Below are positions 10,443 to 21,073 of a DNA stretch of 22,983 nt, piece by piece (the stretch's first letter is position 1; the number at the start of each line of letters is the position of its first letter). The position numbers and the translations under genes are program-made. This DNA comes from Terana coerulea (lineage: Eukaryota; Basidiomycota; Agaricomycetes; Polyporales; Phanerochaetaceae): contig JAKOGH010000687.1 of NCBI GenBank assembly GCA_024811115.1, forward strand, positions 1 through 22,983, read 5' to 3'. Below the pieces are notes generated by a model that had not been told where the DNA came from, did not search any database, and saw nothing but the letters and a program-made list of their open reading frames with translations.

Positions 10443-12766
10443 ATGAAGGCTCAGGCTCGACACATCCAGAAACTGCCTGAAGATGTCTTGTCCGCCACAT
10501 TCCAATACCTCGAGGTTGAGGACGTGCTACGGGCTCGGCAGGTACGTTGTACTGGGACTCAATATTGGCCGAGTGGACTTGCTGACTTGGCTTAAACAGA
10601 CTTGCAAGGCCTTGCAGCAGGCAACACTCTCTAAGCAGCTCTGGTTAAGCTTGTTGCAACGGGACGTCGTCTCTGTCGGTCTTCCAGTACCCCGATATCT
10701 GCGCTCACCTGCAGCTCTCCACGCTCGGAGTTGCGAGGTCTTTGTGATACATGCGCTTAACCTTCGAAAGCGGCTGCTCGAAAAATCGGAGAAGCATTCG
10801 TCTGCTGTCTTCCCCTTTCATAGGACGCGGTCTGTGACTTGGGTACGCATAATTGAAGGGCAATGGGTTCTCGTTGCGTCGCACGATCAGACCTCAGCAT
10901 CATATCATTATGGTCTCTATTTTCCGTCGCTTCGCATGGTCCGACTCCACCCCCTATTGCCGAGTTATTCCTCGAGGCTCCGGCGAAGACCGGCCTAGTC
11001 GACGTGCATGACGGAATGGTGGTTATTGCTCTCGAGCTTCAACCAGAATTGTATGTGCATTTTGTTCTATTCTACTTATTGCGCTTACTAATTTTGAACA
11101 CAGTCGGCACGTTGTTGATTTGCTTGCGCTACGTGCGGACGAAGACGACATTCCCACTTTTGTCCGCCTCAGGACATATGAAGACATGTCGCATATTCGT
11201 GTGCTACGGGGCTCTATCCTTGGTTTTGGCTTGCAGAACGAAATCAGCACACCGACATTGATGAACTGGAAGACGGGCGAGGTGGTTAGATTATGCGATG
11301 TACCGAGCATGAACGTAAGCAGACTAATTGTTATCAGGCTAAGGTGTAGCTGCTCACAGAGCGTGGTATAGGGTGGATCTATCGCAATGGCTGTTGAAGA
11401 TAACCTGGCCGTCATCATAACTCCTCTCGAGCTCCAGGCATACGAATTCTCGCAGCCAGAAGATGGTCCGATGACGACAAAGCTCCTCCGTGTGCTCAGC
11501 CTGCAATACCCTGTTGGATGCGCGCAAGCTCTCATTCTTCAAACGTCTGGTGCGGCCCGTGCACACATCCTTCGCATCTGTATCTGCAGCCAGGATGGCC
11601 TCTTCGTCTACGACATGCCTGTTGACAAGATCCGCGCTGGCGACTCTGCTGAGGATCTAGTCCTGATCTGGGGCCGCAGGAATTTGTTGAGCGCTGCCTC
11701 AGCAGAGCCGCAGTGGACCGATCGAAACCCGTACGAGCCACATATCGGGAGCTCAGGCGACGTTTTGTCGTGGCTATCTACACCATACAATTCCGAAGAC
11801 GGTGTGGCTTTCACTACATTGGCCGAACCTTTGTCTGCTCGTAACGTAACTGTCGATGATCCTTGCGCCATGGGCCTACCAGAATACGAGCTCAATGGAG
11901 CCGAGTTCCCAGCCTTATACGCAATGGCCACCTATGATTACAATGCCGCTTTGGGCGTCGCCGTCTTTGGCAACGCTTTTGGTGAACTCGCAGTTATTAC
12001 TGTCGGGAATCCCAACATACCATCCTTGGAAAGCTGCTTCGAGGCCGTAGAGATGTCTTTATGCGAAGATCTTGACGTTTTGCACACGGTGAGGCTTCTA
12101 TGTTTTGCCGATGAATATTTAGCACGGGCTGATCAACCAGTACCACAGGCTGCGCATGCCATGTCTGCTTCTCCACCCTTTCCCCTGTGTGGTCCTGCCA
12201 GGCCGCCTGAGCAGTATCTACGCACTCTCTTCACCACATGGAGGAACCAGCAGCCAGACCCTATTCCTGACCAGTGGGAGCGAGATGGGACTATTGATCT
12301 AGAGCAAGACGAACTCGACGACCCGGAAGTCGATATATCGCCACTTTGGAAGCGCTATGTGCCGAGGGTTCCTCGAGTGGGCGGAACGATTGAGGCGTTT
12401 GCCTGGTCTCTGGAGCACCAGTGGCACTTCTACGGATCGCCGCTGCCGCTGGTTACAGACTACGAACGACACATCTTCCGTGCCGGAGGCTTGTTGTTCT
12501 CCTGGATCGTTGAGGATTTACAGCTTCGAGTCGCCCCTCCTGGCGTCACCCTGGATACCTTACTGGCATTTTACGAGGGCAACGGTAGCGACCCAACGGA
12601 GCCGCGAGAAGGCGATTGTACGGGCCAATACGCCGGTGTGAAATTTTGGCTCATGTGGAAGGCGGAACGTAGGGCTGCTAAGAGAAATAGATGGCAGGAG
12701 TTGAAGGCTCGCGGCGGCGATGTACACGTTGACTGGATTGAGGACACTGGGCTAGCATCACTGTGA
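10443..12766 (+). CDS. F-box protein, paralogue 2, best-preserved copy, one frame break
   Basis: Probable SCF ubiquitin-ligase adaptor. Exons: 10443-10541, 10600-11050, 11104-11314, 11372-12088, 12149-12766. Residues 10-45 form the F-box (LPEDVLSATFQYLEVEDVL, then TCKALQQATLSKQLW). Conserved blocks follow: TWVRIIEGQWVLVASHD, VRLRTYEDMSHIRVLRG, AVEDNLAVIITPLELQAYE, YDYNAALGVAVFGNAFGE and, at the C terminus, NRWQELKARGGDVHVDW. One base is missing between 10889 and 10905 compared with both paralogues. With it restored the model is 699 codons including stop. Intron 4 (12089-12148) is 60 nt and stop-free, so it can be read through; comparison with copies 1 and 3 shows that it is an intron. The substrate and the C-terminal fold are unknown. 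Confidence 0.88.
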
Positions 12767-13047
12767 TTTCGTGAAGCGCCTACATATTGATTATGTGTGG
12801 TATACTCATCCAGAGCCAGCGAGCTCACAGTGAACTGACCGTGCTACCGATGACCGCCGGCGAGCCGAGCTCCGGGGCCGGGGGCGTCACAACGAGCCTC
12901 GAGGGCGTCCGGCTTACTCAAGCGCCAAAACGCTTATTGTTCACGATTTCGAGGATCCAGCAAGGATCCAAGGTAGCATGCATACCCTTCCCCAAATCCC
13001 GCCACGTTCATCTCCTATCCATATCACCTAGCCTGGCCAGCTTTTTG

Positions 13048-15320
13048 ATGTCCCGCCGAGGCATTCAAGAGCTGCCCGAGGATGTCCTGCTCGCCGTGCT
13101 AGGAGAACTTCAACCAAATGATATAATCAGTGCGCGACAGGTAGGTTCGTCATTGTTCCTATATATCGCGCCGTGCACTCAAGAGTGAAGTAAAACAGAC
13201 TTGCAGACGTCTGGGCAGCGTCTCGCGTTGTAAACAGCTGTGGTTGCATGTTTTGCGCCGCGACGTCGTCGCTAAAGGTCTCAGCATCCTATCGTATACC
13301 CGGCCCCTCGATGCATGGTCTAGCTAGAGCTGTGAAGCTTTTACTATCCATGCGCTACGTCTCAGTCGACGGCTGCTCGCCTCTGCTCCCCCTCCTGTCG
13401 TTACCACACTCCATCAGGCTCGGTCGGTTTCTTGGGTCCAGCTAATTAGCGGCCAATGGTTGATGGTCGCCTCGTCCGATCAGTCAACCAGCGCATTGTC
13501 ACTTTGGTCGCTTCGCTCGCTTTTCGAGTGCAACGGTGCAGTTGAGCCGACTGCGCAAGTATAACTCGAAGCCCCGGTTGTCTCTGGCCAAGTTGAGGTT
13601 CAAGAGAAATCAGTTGTCGTAGTGCTCGAACTCCGCGCAGCATCGCCGGTCTTCCTCCAGCGATACTCTTTCAAAACTGTGCTGACATGTTTATTTAGCC
13701 GCAACGTTTTAGAGGTTATTTCTTTGCGGGAGGACAACAGTCTCCCGATCTTCATCCGGCTGGCGTAGTACGACGGGATTTCGCAGCTCCGCGCACTTAG
13801 CGGGACCAAGATTGGCTTCAGCTTGCATGCGGAACGCAACGTTCCCAGCATCCTCGATTGGAAGATGGGGTCTGTGGTCAACCTGTGTGATACTCCCAAC
13901 ATCGACGTAAGTCATTGCATTTGACCGAGGGTGTTTCTACAACACTCATTGTCCTCAGGGTGGCGCTGTCGCTATGGTTATTGAAGATAACATAGCAGTA
14001 ATCGTCACACCTCGCGAGCTGCAGGCCTATTCGCTCGAACTCTCGCCAAGGGGTGGCTTTGTGGCTCAGTTGCGCTGCAAAACTCGACTCCCTCATCCTG
14101 TCGGCTACGCGCAAGTCGCCTTTGATTCGACCACATCTTCTGTGAGCTCTGCACGACTACGTTTGTGCATCTGCTGCGCTGATGGTCTCTTCATATACAC
14201 TTGTGCAAAGAACATGCTTGCGTCTGGCCTACTCCAGGAGACCGATTTGTCGCTTGTTTGGATGTGATCGACACAGTATTCTGCAGATAAAGATAATTCG
14301 AGGAAAAACAACGTCCCATATAGGCCAAACTTCTGGGCAAATTGCAGCGGACTATCCTGGCTTGTGGCCGTCGACAACAACCAGACACCCGTCACGTTCG
14401 CCACCATTCCTGTAGGCTCCGCCGTGCCCGATGATGTCGCCGAAGATGGATGCCGTGCGTATGAGCTAGGAAGTGCCGACCTGCCAGCGTTATATGCAAT
14501 GGGTGTATATGACTATGACGACACGCTGGGTCTTGCGGTTTTCGGCAACGCCTTTGGCGAGTTGTCGTTGTTTGACATTGGTGGAGCTGGAGCTGCTCGC
14601 CTTAAGGCCTGCTTTGAACCAATTCCAATTCCACTCTGGGCCAATGTCGGCCTCGCCGCCCTGCCTACTGTAAGTCAGGCGCACTTTGGCTGCCTTCATC
14701 ACTTCTGATATTATTCCTCACAGACATTCATAACACCAACGTTCGACCCGCCATTTCCGTATAGTGGTCCCGCCGTTCCGCCTGAGTCTTACAAGGAGGC
14801 ACTTTTTGACCGTTGGGCGGCACATCAGCCAGAGCAATTACCAGACGGCTGGATTTACGAAGGCATTCCCGACCCAGATGCCGACGAGTATTATTTCCAG
14901 GCAGAGGAGTCGTTCTGGGCTCGATACGTGCCGCGGCTACCTCAGGTGTACGAGGACCTCGCCTGGGACTTGGAACACGCCTATCACTTTTACGGATCGC
15001 CGATCCCACTGTTGAGGGACGCTTGGGTATGTCTCTTCAAGGCCGGCGGTCTTCTATTTCTGTGGGATCTCTCGAGCTCTCGTCTGCTCGTTATTTCTCC
15101 GGGAGTCTCCTTAGATGAGCTCTTGGCGATGTATAGAGGCGGAGCAGTCGGATTCGCATCTCCTCGGGAGGCAGATTATGCAGCGGGAAGCGAGGGAGAA
15201 CGATTCATTGACATGTGGCAATGGGAGCAACGGGCGTTCAAACGCAACCGGTGGCAGGAGCTGCACGCTCGCGGTGGCGAAGTTCATTTGCATTGGCTAG
15301 AAGAGGAGCTGGATGCATAG
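13048..15320 (+). pseudogene. F-box protein, paralogue 3, with four in-frame stop codons
   Basis: Exons by homology: 13048-13140, 13199-13648, 13699-13906, 13959-14669, 14724-15320. It starts MSRRGIQELPEDVLLAVLGEL and keeps all family blocks, including SWVQLISGQWLMVASSD, VIEDNIAVIVTPRELQAY, YDYDDTLGLAVFGNAFGE and NRWQELHARGGEVHLHW. In-frame stops lie at 13325 (TAG), 13562 (TAA), 13766 (TAG) and 14265 (TGA). The exon 2/exon 3 junction near 13640-13650 is also one base out of phase. Its inactivation is thus mainly by nonsense substitution, unlike copies 1 and 2, where single-base indels dominate. That makes real pseudogenisation more credible here. Intact splice sites and the well-kept 3' half suggest that it died recently. 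Confidence 0.88.
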
Positions 15321-16458
15321 ATGTAAATTTGGGCCAGCACAACATGATGTACTTCTTCAGCCAATTTTGTATGTACCACTACCGTATGCCTGTCGACCAT
15401 ATCACTGTAAAAGTGCTGCAATTGACCGTGATCGCCGCGCCGTACTTGCCATGAATGCTTCCCACATTGCCGAGGGGAGGCTATAACCGCAGGTCATTAT
15501 CTTGGCCCTATTTTCACGTATCGCAACTTACCTAGATGCCACTGAGATAACCATAGTTCTTGAACTTCGTGAGTGTGTTGAGGACTTGTTCTGAGCGACA
15601 CTTGTGGTCTGAAAGCCCTCTCTTTTATTTGCCTTCTGCCGCGAGGACAACGCCTCGTTGTGCAACGCTCGACCCGAGTCCGGACGCTCTAATAAGAGAC
15701 AGCTTCAGCTCAACAAGCTAGAGATGCAAGCGAACCAAGATTCAGGAGCTGCGGGGCGATGAAGAGAGCTTCAGGCGAGTTGGTATGACACAGTGTACAT
15801 TTCTTCGAGCTCAGCATTCGTCGTCACTAATTAGCATGCCAATCACATCCACGGTGGGACTGACGTACCTCAGCCGTCTGACCCTCGCCGAGCTGATGTA
15901 CGGTCTTTGCGTCTGCACCATAACAGTGCCTTTGACCTTCATCTTTTCCGCCTAGAGAGCGTTCTTCTTACGCTCAACGACCTTCAGACCGCTGGGCCTC
16001 TCCACGCGGTCTTCGGTGTCTTCGCCCATCTGGTTCGGTGTATTCAGCATACTGCTTGAAGTGAGACATGCCAAAAATCCCTTCAAGTTACTCAAGCAGT
16101 TCGCCTTCGTGTTCCGCCGGCACTTTGGCTTCACTTGCGATACTGCGAGACAGATTCAACCTAGTTCCACGAGCATCAAGTAAGAGTTGGCGCAATGTGA
16201 GAGGAGGCAAGGACTAACCTGAAGATTCAAGAGCAGGCCATGATCGATATTACTTCCAATTAATACTTCAAAGTTCTTCGTAGCTGCTCTGCAGTACCTC
16301 GCCTTGTCCTCAACTGACTCCTCGACTGACTCCTAGACGTCTTCGAACGACTCATGCTCCGGCCTACGTCTTTTCGGAACTGATGTGTTCGGTCTTACCG
16401 CTGGATGACTTCTTTGCCACTTGCTCGGAAGTGGAGATGCTTGTTCTTGCCAGGAATT
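15321..16458 (-). pseudogene. Possible decayed minus-strand gene, left of the MULE
   Basis: Reading the minus strand from 22559 into 22451 and then, skipping the MULE and one target duplication, from 16467 downward gives a continuous frame (PRGVGLTTLPTQPSSN running into KNEFLARTSISTSEQVAKK). It continues with a frame change into PKRRRPEHESFED, a TAG at about 16335, and ESVEESVEDKARYC. A plausible GT-AG intron lies near 16159-16219, followed by further broken frames down to about 15830. I do not recognise the product. The composition is Ser/Lys/Glu-rich and could be partly chance. Positions 15321-15700 contain nothing I can identify. Confidence 0.3.
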
Positions 16459-16467
16459 CGTTTTTGT
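16459..16467. repeat. Target-site duplication of the MULE, left copy
   Basis: CGTTTTTGT directly abuts the first base of the left inverted repeat. The identical second copy is at 22442-22450, directly after the right repeat. Confidence 0.92.
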
Positions 16468-16603
16468 ACTTGGCGTTAATCTCCCAACAGGTTCTCATCG
16501 GTTTTGAAAGTCCGAACGCTTGCGTAATACAGTTGACGCTCGTCCGCCCGCCGCCCGTCCCGCCCTCCGCTCTTGCTTGGTCGGACCACGAGGTTTAAGC
16601 GCC
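16468..16603 (+). repeat. Left 136-bp terminal inverted repeat of the MULE
   Basis: It begins ACTTGGCGTTAATCTCCCAA and ends TTTAAGCGCC. It matches the reverse complement of 22306-22441 at 132 of 136 positions by my alignment. The G+C-rich core (16541-16570) is rich in CCGCCCG. Confidence 0.93.
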
Positions 16604-16785
16604 TGTTGCGCTCTAGCACAGTTGAAGCGAATGACACTACAAAATATTTGTTACTGCCATCAAATTTGTTCTAATGAGAGTAGCAAATACTTGCAGTGCG
16701 ATCAAATTGTCACTGAGGGCGATGCAGCGTATTTTGAGAGTTATTCAGACATACTGCCACCTCCCTGTCCTATCTGGCTGCTGGC
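16604..16785 (+). promoter_or_regulatory. Presumed leader/promoter of the MULE transposase
   Basis: This 182-bp stretch lies between the left inverted repeat and the first ATG of the transposase gene. It is the only place for a promoter besides the repeat itself. I see no clear TATA box, so the call rests on position alone. Confidence 0.3.
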
Positions 16786-19108
16786 ATGCCATCTAAACAG
16801 TGTAACAAATGCGCTGTCACCAAGCCGCTCTCTGACTTTGTGCCGCGCGCTCGGGACTCCAAGAATGGAAAGAAGGGCGAGCTGGGTAACAAATGCCAGC
16901 TCTGTATGGAAGGAGAGAAGGAGTATGCACGCCGCCGAGCAAGCCAGAAGCGGAAGCGGCTGTCAGCCGAAGAAGATGCCGATGAAGACGCCTGGAAGCT
17001 GGATCCCGACTCTCCGGTTCGCCCTTGGAGCGACTGGATTGAGGAGGTCGGACGCGGTGTCTCAAAACCATTCAAACTGGTCGCCCGAGTTGATTGTTCT
17101 CGTTATGCACCACTTAGTGTTCCAATAGAAGATAGGGCGCGAGGCCTGGCAGGACTAATCGGGAAGGAGACTTCGTGGCGCTGGACGTGAGTAACTCCAT
17201 TCTACATCATCAAACGCTGATTCCATCCAATTTCGCAGGTATGAGAGTAAGAGCGCCCGGAAGCGCTCTGAGGGGTCTGTGTTTTCATTCAGCTGTGCAC
17301 AGTCAGATGAGAGAGAACACAAAGAGAAGGTTGCGAGGGGCAAAAGTCGGACTGCCGGTCGCATGAAACGGTACTCTTGCCACGGCTGGGTTCATGTCGA
17401 GCTTGATTCTGAGAGCACGGAAGCCATCATCAAGATCAAGCATGAAGTGCATCATGATGCCTTCTATGACATCGACCTTCCGGATTTCTAGAAGGAATAC
17501 ATTGAAGCGCATGTCAAGAGTCACACGCCAGGGCAGGTCAGAGACCATTCTAGTATCTTGTGCATCTTTCACTGCTTATGTACATCAATTAGATTTGGAA
17601 TGACATCACCCAAGAAGGCTACTCTGGCCAGATTCCTGCGGGAGAAGCTGAAAGGACACCATTTTCGCAGAAGTCTGTATACTATCATTGGCTGAAGGTT
17701 AGCCGAGAACAGTGGAAGCTTGCAGAGGATCCTTTCGAGTCTGCTCGTCTGTTTGTCCAAGCTAACGGAGCAAATTACCAAGTAGCCCTCTTAGACTTCG
17801 AGCTGGTTGCAGAAACACGTGTGCTTGCCTTCCAGATCAAAGATCTCGTGGGAGTCTGGGCAAAGAATACTCGGGAGCTGGCATTAGATTCAACCTGTAT
17901 GTTTTATTCCCTGCCTTAGTGAAGTCAATAAGCTGAACTCTATAATTTAGTTGGAACAAACAGTTCAAACTTTGAATTGTTTGCCGCGGTAGCTGGTGCT
18001 AAGGGCTCTGGAATACCGCTCGCGTTCTGCCTCATTCAGACGACAAAAAGGCACAGAAGTACGCAAAGCAGACTATTCTCACACGGTTCCTGGAGTGTGT
18101 GAAGAACCTCGGCGTTCTTCCCGGAGTTCACGCTAACAGACAAGGACTGGTCCGAAATCAATGCAATGAGAGCGGTGTGGCCTCGTGCAAAACACCTACT
18201 CTGTCTTTGGCATGGGATGAAAGCAGTACGGGAGCGGAGTGCTAAAAACAAGGACACGCCAGCCCCTACAACGTTGAGCGTGCTCGGGAAGAATTTCCCT
18301 CGATTATCTCTGAGCACTTCGTTCCGGCAGCACAGCAAGCCGAAGGTCACACGGTATGGGATCACGATCTCACAGGCTTTACATCGCTGAGTATTATCTT
18401 AGATTGATCCGCCTCCTGAGAAACCAAGACTCCGAGTCCGGTTTCTGCTTGAGAAGGCCGGCAGTCATTACGCAGGCCATACCAGCCATTCGGATTGCTC
18501 CCACGCCCCACAAGCGAGAACTTTGATCTCGATGGCCAGGGGATGGAGGAGACAAATGAAGATACCTCAAGCTCGCCCTTTGAAAGTGATGGCGAAAGTG
18601 ATGATGAGCACTACTTTCGCGGCGTGCAGCGAAGGATCCGGACTTTGAGGAGAAGGATGAAGAAGGATTTGATGTCAGCGGAGGACTCTGACGCTGAGTC
18701 CGATGACGGTGGCAGTGACAGCGGTGATGAGGATGACGCCCGCCAGCTGATCCGTGATCTCTTAGCAGAGAAGAGCACTCAAGCGGAAACAGACCCAGAG
18801 GAGAAGGGTTCGAAGAGCAAGAGCCCGATATACCAGTTTTGCCCACCCGCACATCGCCTTACCATCTTGCGACTGTTCACCAAGCACGCGTCCCAGCACG
18901 TACTCTTATCAGAACGCCATGGCCAGCCGCGTACAGCGGAACTCCTTCGACGCTGACGTGGTCACGGAGATGTACCAGCACTGCGAATGCAACAATCTGT
19001 GCGAGGTCTGGGGCGTGCATGTGGAACTCCTGGTACTCGCCCGATAGATGGCCACTCTGGACTCGCGCGGGCGCATCCGAAGTCAATTCCAGTGCATCGA
19101 ACCACAAT
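16786..19108 (+). pseudogene. MULE transposase, 5' part (zinc-binding N terminus and catalytic region)
   Basis: Transposase that would cut and paste this element. The first exons are 16786-17186, 17239-17536 and 17593-17896, with the next starting at 17951. The N terminus has two cysteine pairs, C6-x2-C9 and C37-x2-C40, a likely zinc-binding knuckle. The catalytic region follows: LALDSTFGTN (first Asp), then LTDKDWSEINAMRAVWP (second Asp) with CLWHGMK. Next is an acidic Ser/Asp/Glu tract (about 18540-18800), then WNSWYSPDRWPLWTR near 19010-19065. Damage: TAG at 17489-17491, where a Trp is expected between PDF and KEY; a missing base near 18041-18045; an extra C at 18120-18122; a missing C at 18263-18266; and further frame changes after about 18340. 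The reading is cut at 19108 by the nested element. Confidence 0.88.
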
Positions 19109-19148
19109 CACTGTGAGCCCGAAAAGCCGCTACAGTTACGAACTTAGA

Positions 19149-21047
19149 TGGTGATGATTGTTGATCACCAACGAAAGTGGTGGTAAGGTGGTGCTAGTGA
19201 ATGTGATGGTGAATGTAGCTACGCACCGAGACCCTAGACAAGGGGTGAATATGCCGAAGCGCTCCCGAGCAGGGTTGCCGTTTTGGGCGGCGTTGATATC
19301 GCCGACGTCCGTTGGTGAACTTCACTCACTCGTCAGTAGCGCCAGCACCATGCGACCATACCACCACCCATGCGAGGAAGCGAGTGCACCAAAATAATCT
19401 CTGCTAGCCTCCTCCTCACTATGTGTACTTCTATCAACACCCTCTGCGAGGTCGACAACTAGTATTCATGTCTGCCGATGACTCCGATGCATACGACCCG
19501 TCCCAGACCACGCACAACGGACACCATGATTGCGTCAGCATGCTTCCCCAGGAGCGAACACTGCGGAGTGTTGTAGTAACTTTGGCTCTTTGTATTCACA
19601 AGTAAGTTATCTGTTCACTCAAGCTACACTATTATATCTGACCGGCGTACTGCTAGCAGGTCAATAGGCTCTGTGCCCCGGTGGAGCTTTTAGAGTCGCG
19701 AGATGACCAACGTTCAATGCATTCAAGGATTCGGAGAAGACCCATTCACTGTCCCACATCCTATGTGAAGAGTGAAACCTCAAGCGACTCAGAGGATCAG
19801 GCGATTCAGGCCGACAAGAGGACGCCGATTATGGGTTTAGGTCACGGAACCAAGCCAGTACGTCTGCAATGTCCCTTAGCTGAGGGAGGCATGCTCAATG
19901 TAAATTCAAGGCTCTACAGCAGGGTTAATCCGACCCGGGAAGAGTGCAGACTACACATCCTTGGCTGGGCGCGTCTGGGCGTGCATTCGACTTGCGCACT
20001 CCTTAGCGGGAGGCACGTCACGGCCCAGATGGGTCGAACTGGACTCTGAAACCGAAGAGCCTAGCACGCCGAACACGGGTACCTGGCATAAACAAAACCA
20101 AATCTTGGACGCTATGTTAAGGCAATGGCTTGGGCGTGATTCTGTTCAAGTCATCTCCCCAGCTTTGAGTGTTAGTGTGCGTTGCACACTGCTATCATTG
20201 CACCAGTTCCCTCACTTACCGTTATTTAGAGTTCTAGATGACAAAGAAACAGTTCATTGAGCTGCTTGTCCAACTGTGCGCGGGCTGTCCAATCGAGAAG
20301 TCAGGTAAGTTTTCTGCTGCAGATTGTTTTTATTGTATCATACTGAACTTATCAATAGTGGACATATCCCGCTGCAAGGACACTGTGGAATATGGCTGTA
20401 TAGCAGAGCGTGGTTGTCGTGGCGCTCGGGGCGTCGGGTGTGGTCTCAGGCTGTTCGAGGGCGCTTCAAGTCGTAGATGTGTACTAGCTTCACCTGTACC
20501 ATATAGAGTTATGAACCACACCACTGAATATATCTCTCATGCTCCATATGTATATTCGTGCGCCGCATGCTGCATAGCCGAATATGTACCATTTATTGTG
20601 CAATGCTCCCGAAAGATGCAGGAAGTTAATTTGACAATTAACTACTAACCCTACACTAGGGTCGTGGACGCACTACCAGTGGCCTAATATAGGACTTCCG
20701 AGGAGGATTAAAATCACCACTTTGGTGAATGATATATAGCATAAAGTCATATGAATGGCAATGTCGAAAATGACCACCTTGAGAAGCTATGTAAAATAGT
20801 GATAGTCACCAAGCCGGTACCTTCGTTTTACCCTACTCTTGATGGTGAATAGTCCGAGATGTCCAAAACGGGCATGAGATCCCGTGTTGGTGAATCGGAC
20901 ATTTGGTGGGTGCTTTTCACTTCAAGGGCCACTACTGTACATGGCGAACATCACCAACCCGCGCTTTCAGCGCTTGCATTTTCATAGGCACTATTCCTAT
21001 GTTCGCGGGCAATATTCACCACTCTATCGGGTGACTCGCATGGTGAA
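19149..21047. repeat. Subterminal TGGTGAA repeats of the CACTG element
   Basis: Exact TGGTGAA (or TTCACCA) occurs at 19207-19213, 19313-19319, 20723-20729, 20843-20849, 20888-20894, 21015-21021 (inverted) and 21041-21047. A partial copy, TGGTGA, is at 19149-19154. They cluster within about 210 bp of the left end and 350 bp of the right end, as expected of transposase-binding sites in CACTA elements. Confidence 0.8.
19420..20640 (+). other. Interior of the CACTG element, coding status unknown
   Basis: Three modest plus-strand open frames occur: 19423-19605 (including MSADDSDAYDPSQTTHNG), 19681-20049 and 20238-20648. They could be exons of one decayed gene, as GT-AG boundaries such as 19602-19659 exist, but the phases I tried run into stops. 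No transposase motif or other domain is recognised. This may be cargo or degraded transposon sequence. Confidence 0.35.
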
Positions 21048-21073
21048 AAACACCTAACCCCAGGCACACAGTG

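Larger units (their letters stand above)
19109..21073. mobile_element. CACTA-like (CACTG...CAGTG) element nested in the MULE transposase
   Basis: The ends are CACTGTGAGCCCG (from 19109) and, in reverse complement, CACTGTGTGCCTG (to 21073), which differ at two of 13 positions. They are flanked by the 3-bp direct repeat AAT (19106-19108 and 21074-21076). CACTA/EnSpm elements have CACTA- or CACTG-type ends, 3-bp duplications and many subterminal repeats, and all three are present. Removing the element plus one AAT joins the codons for the conserved RTTMMVEALW stretch without a gap. At 1965 bp it is short for an autonomous CACTA element. The open frames in 19420-20640 show no transposase that I recognise, so it is probably non-autonomous. 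Confidence 0.88.
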
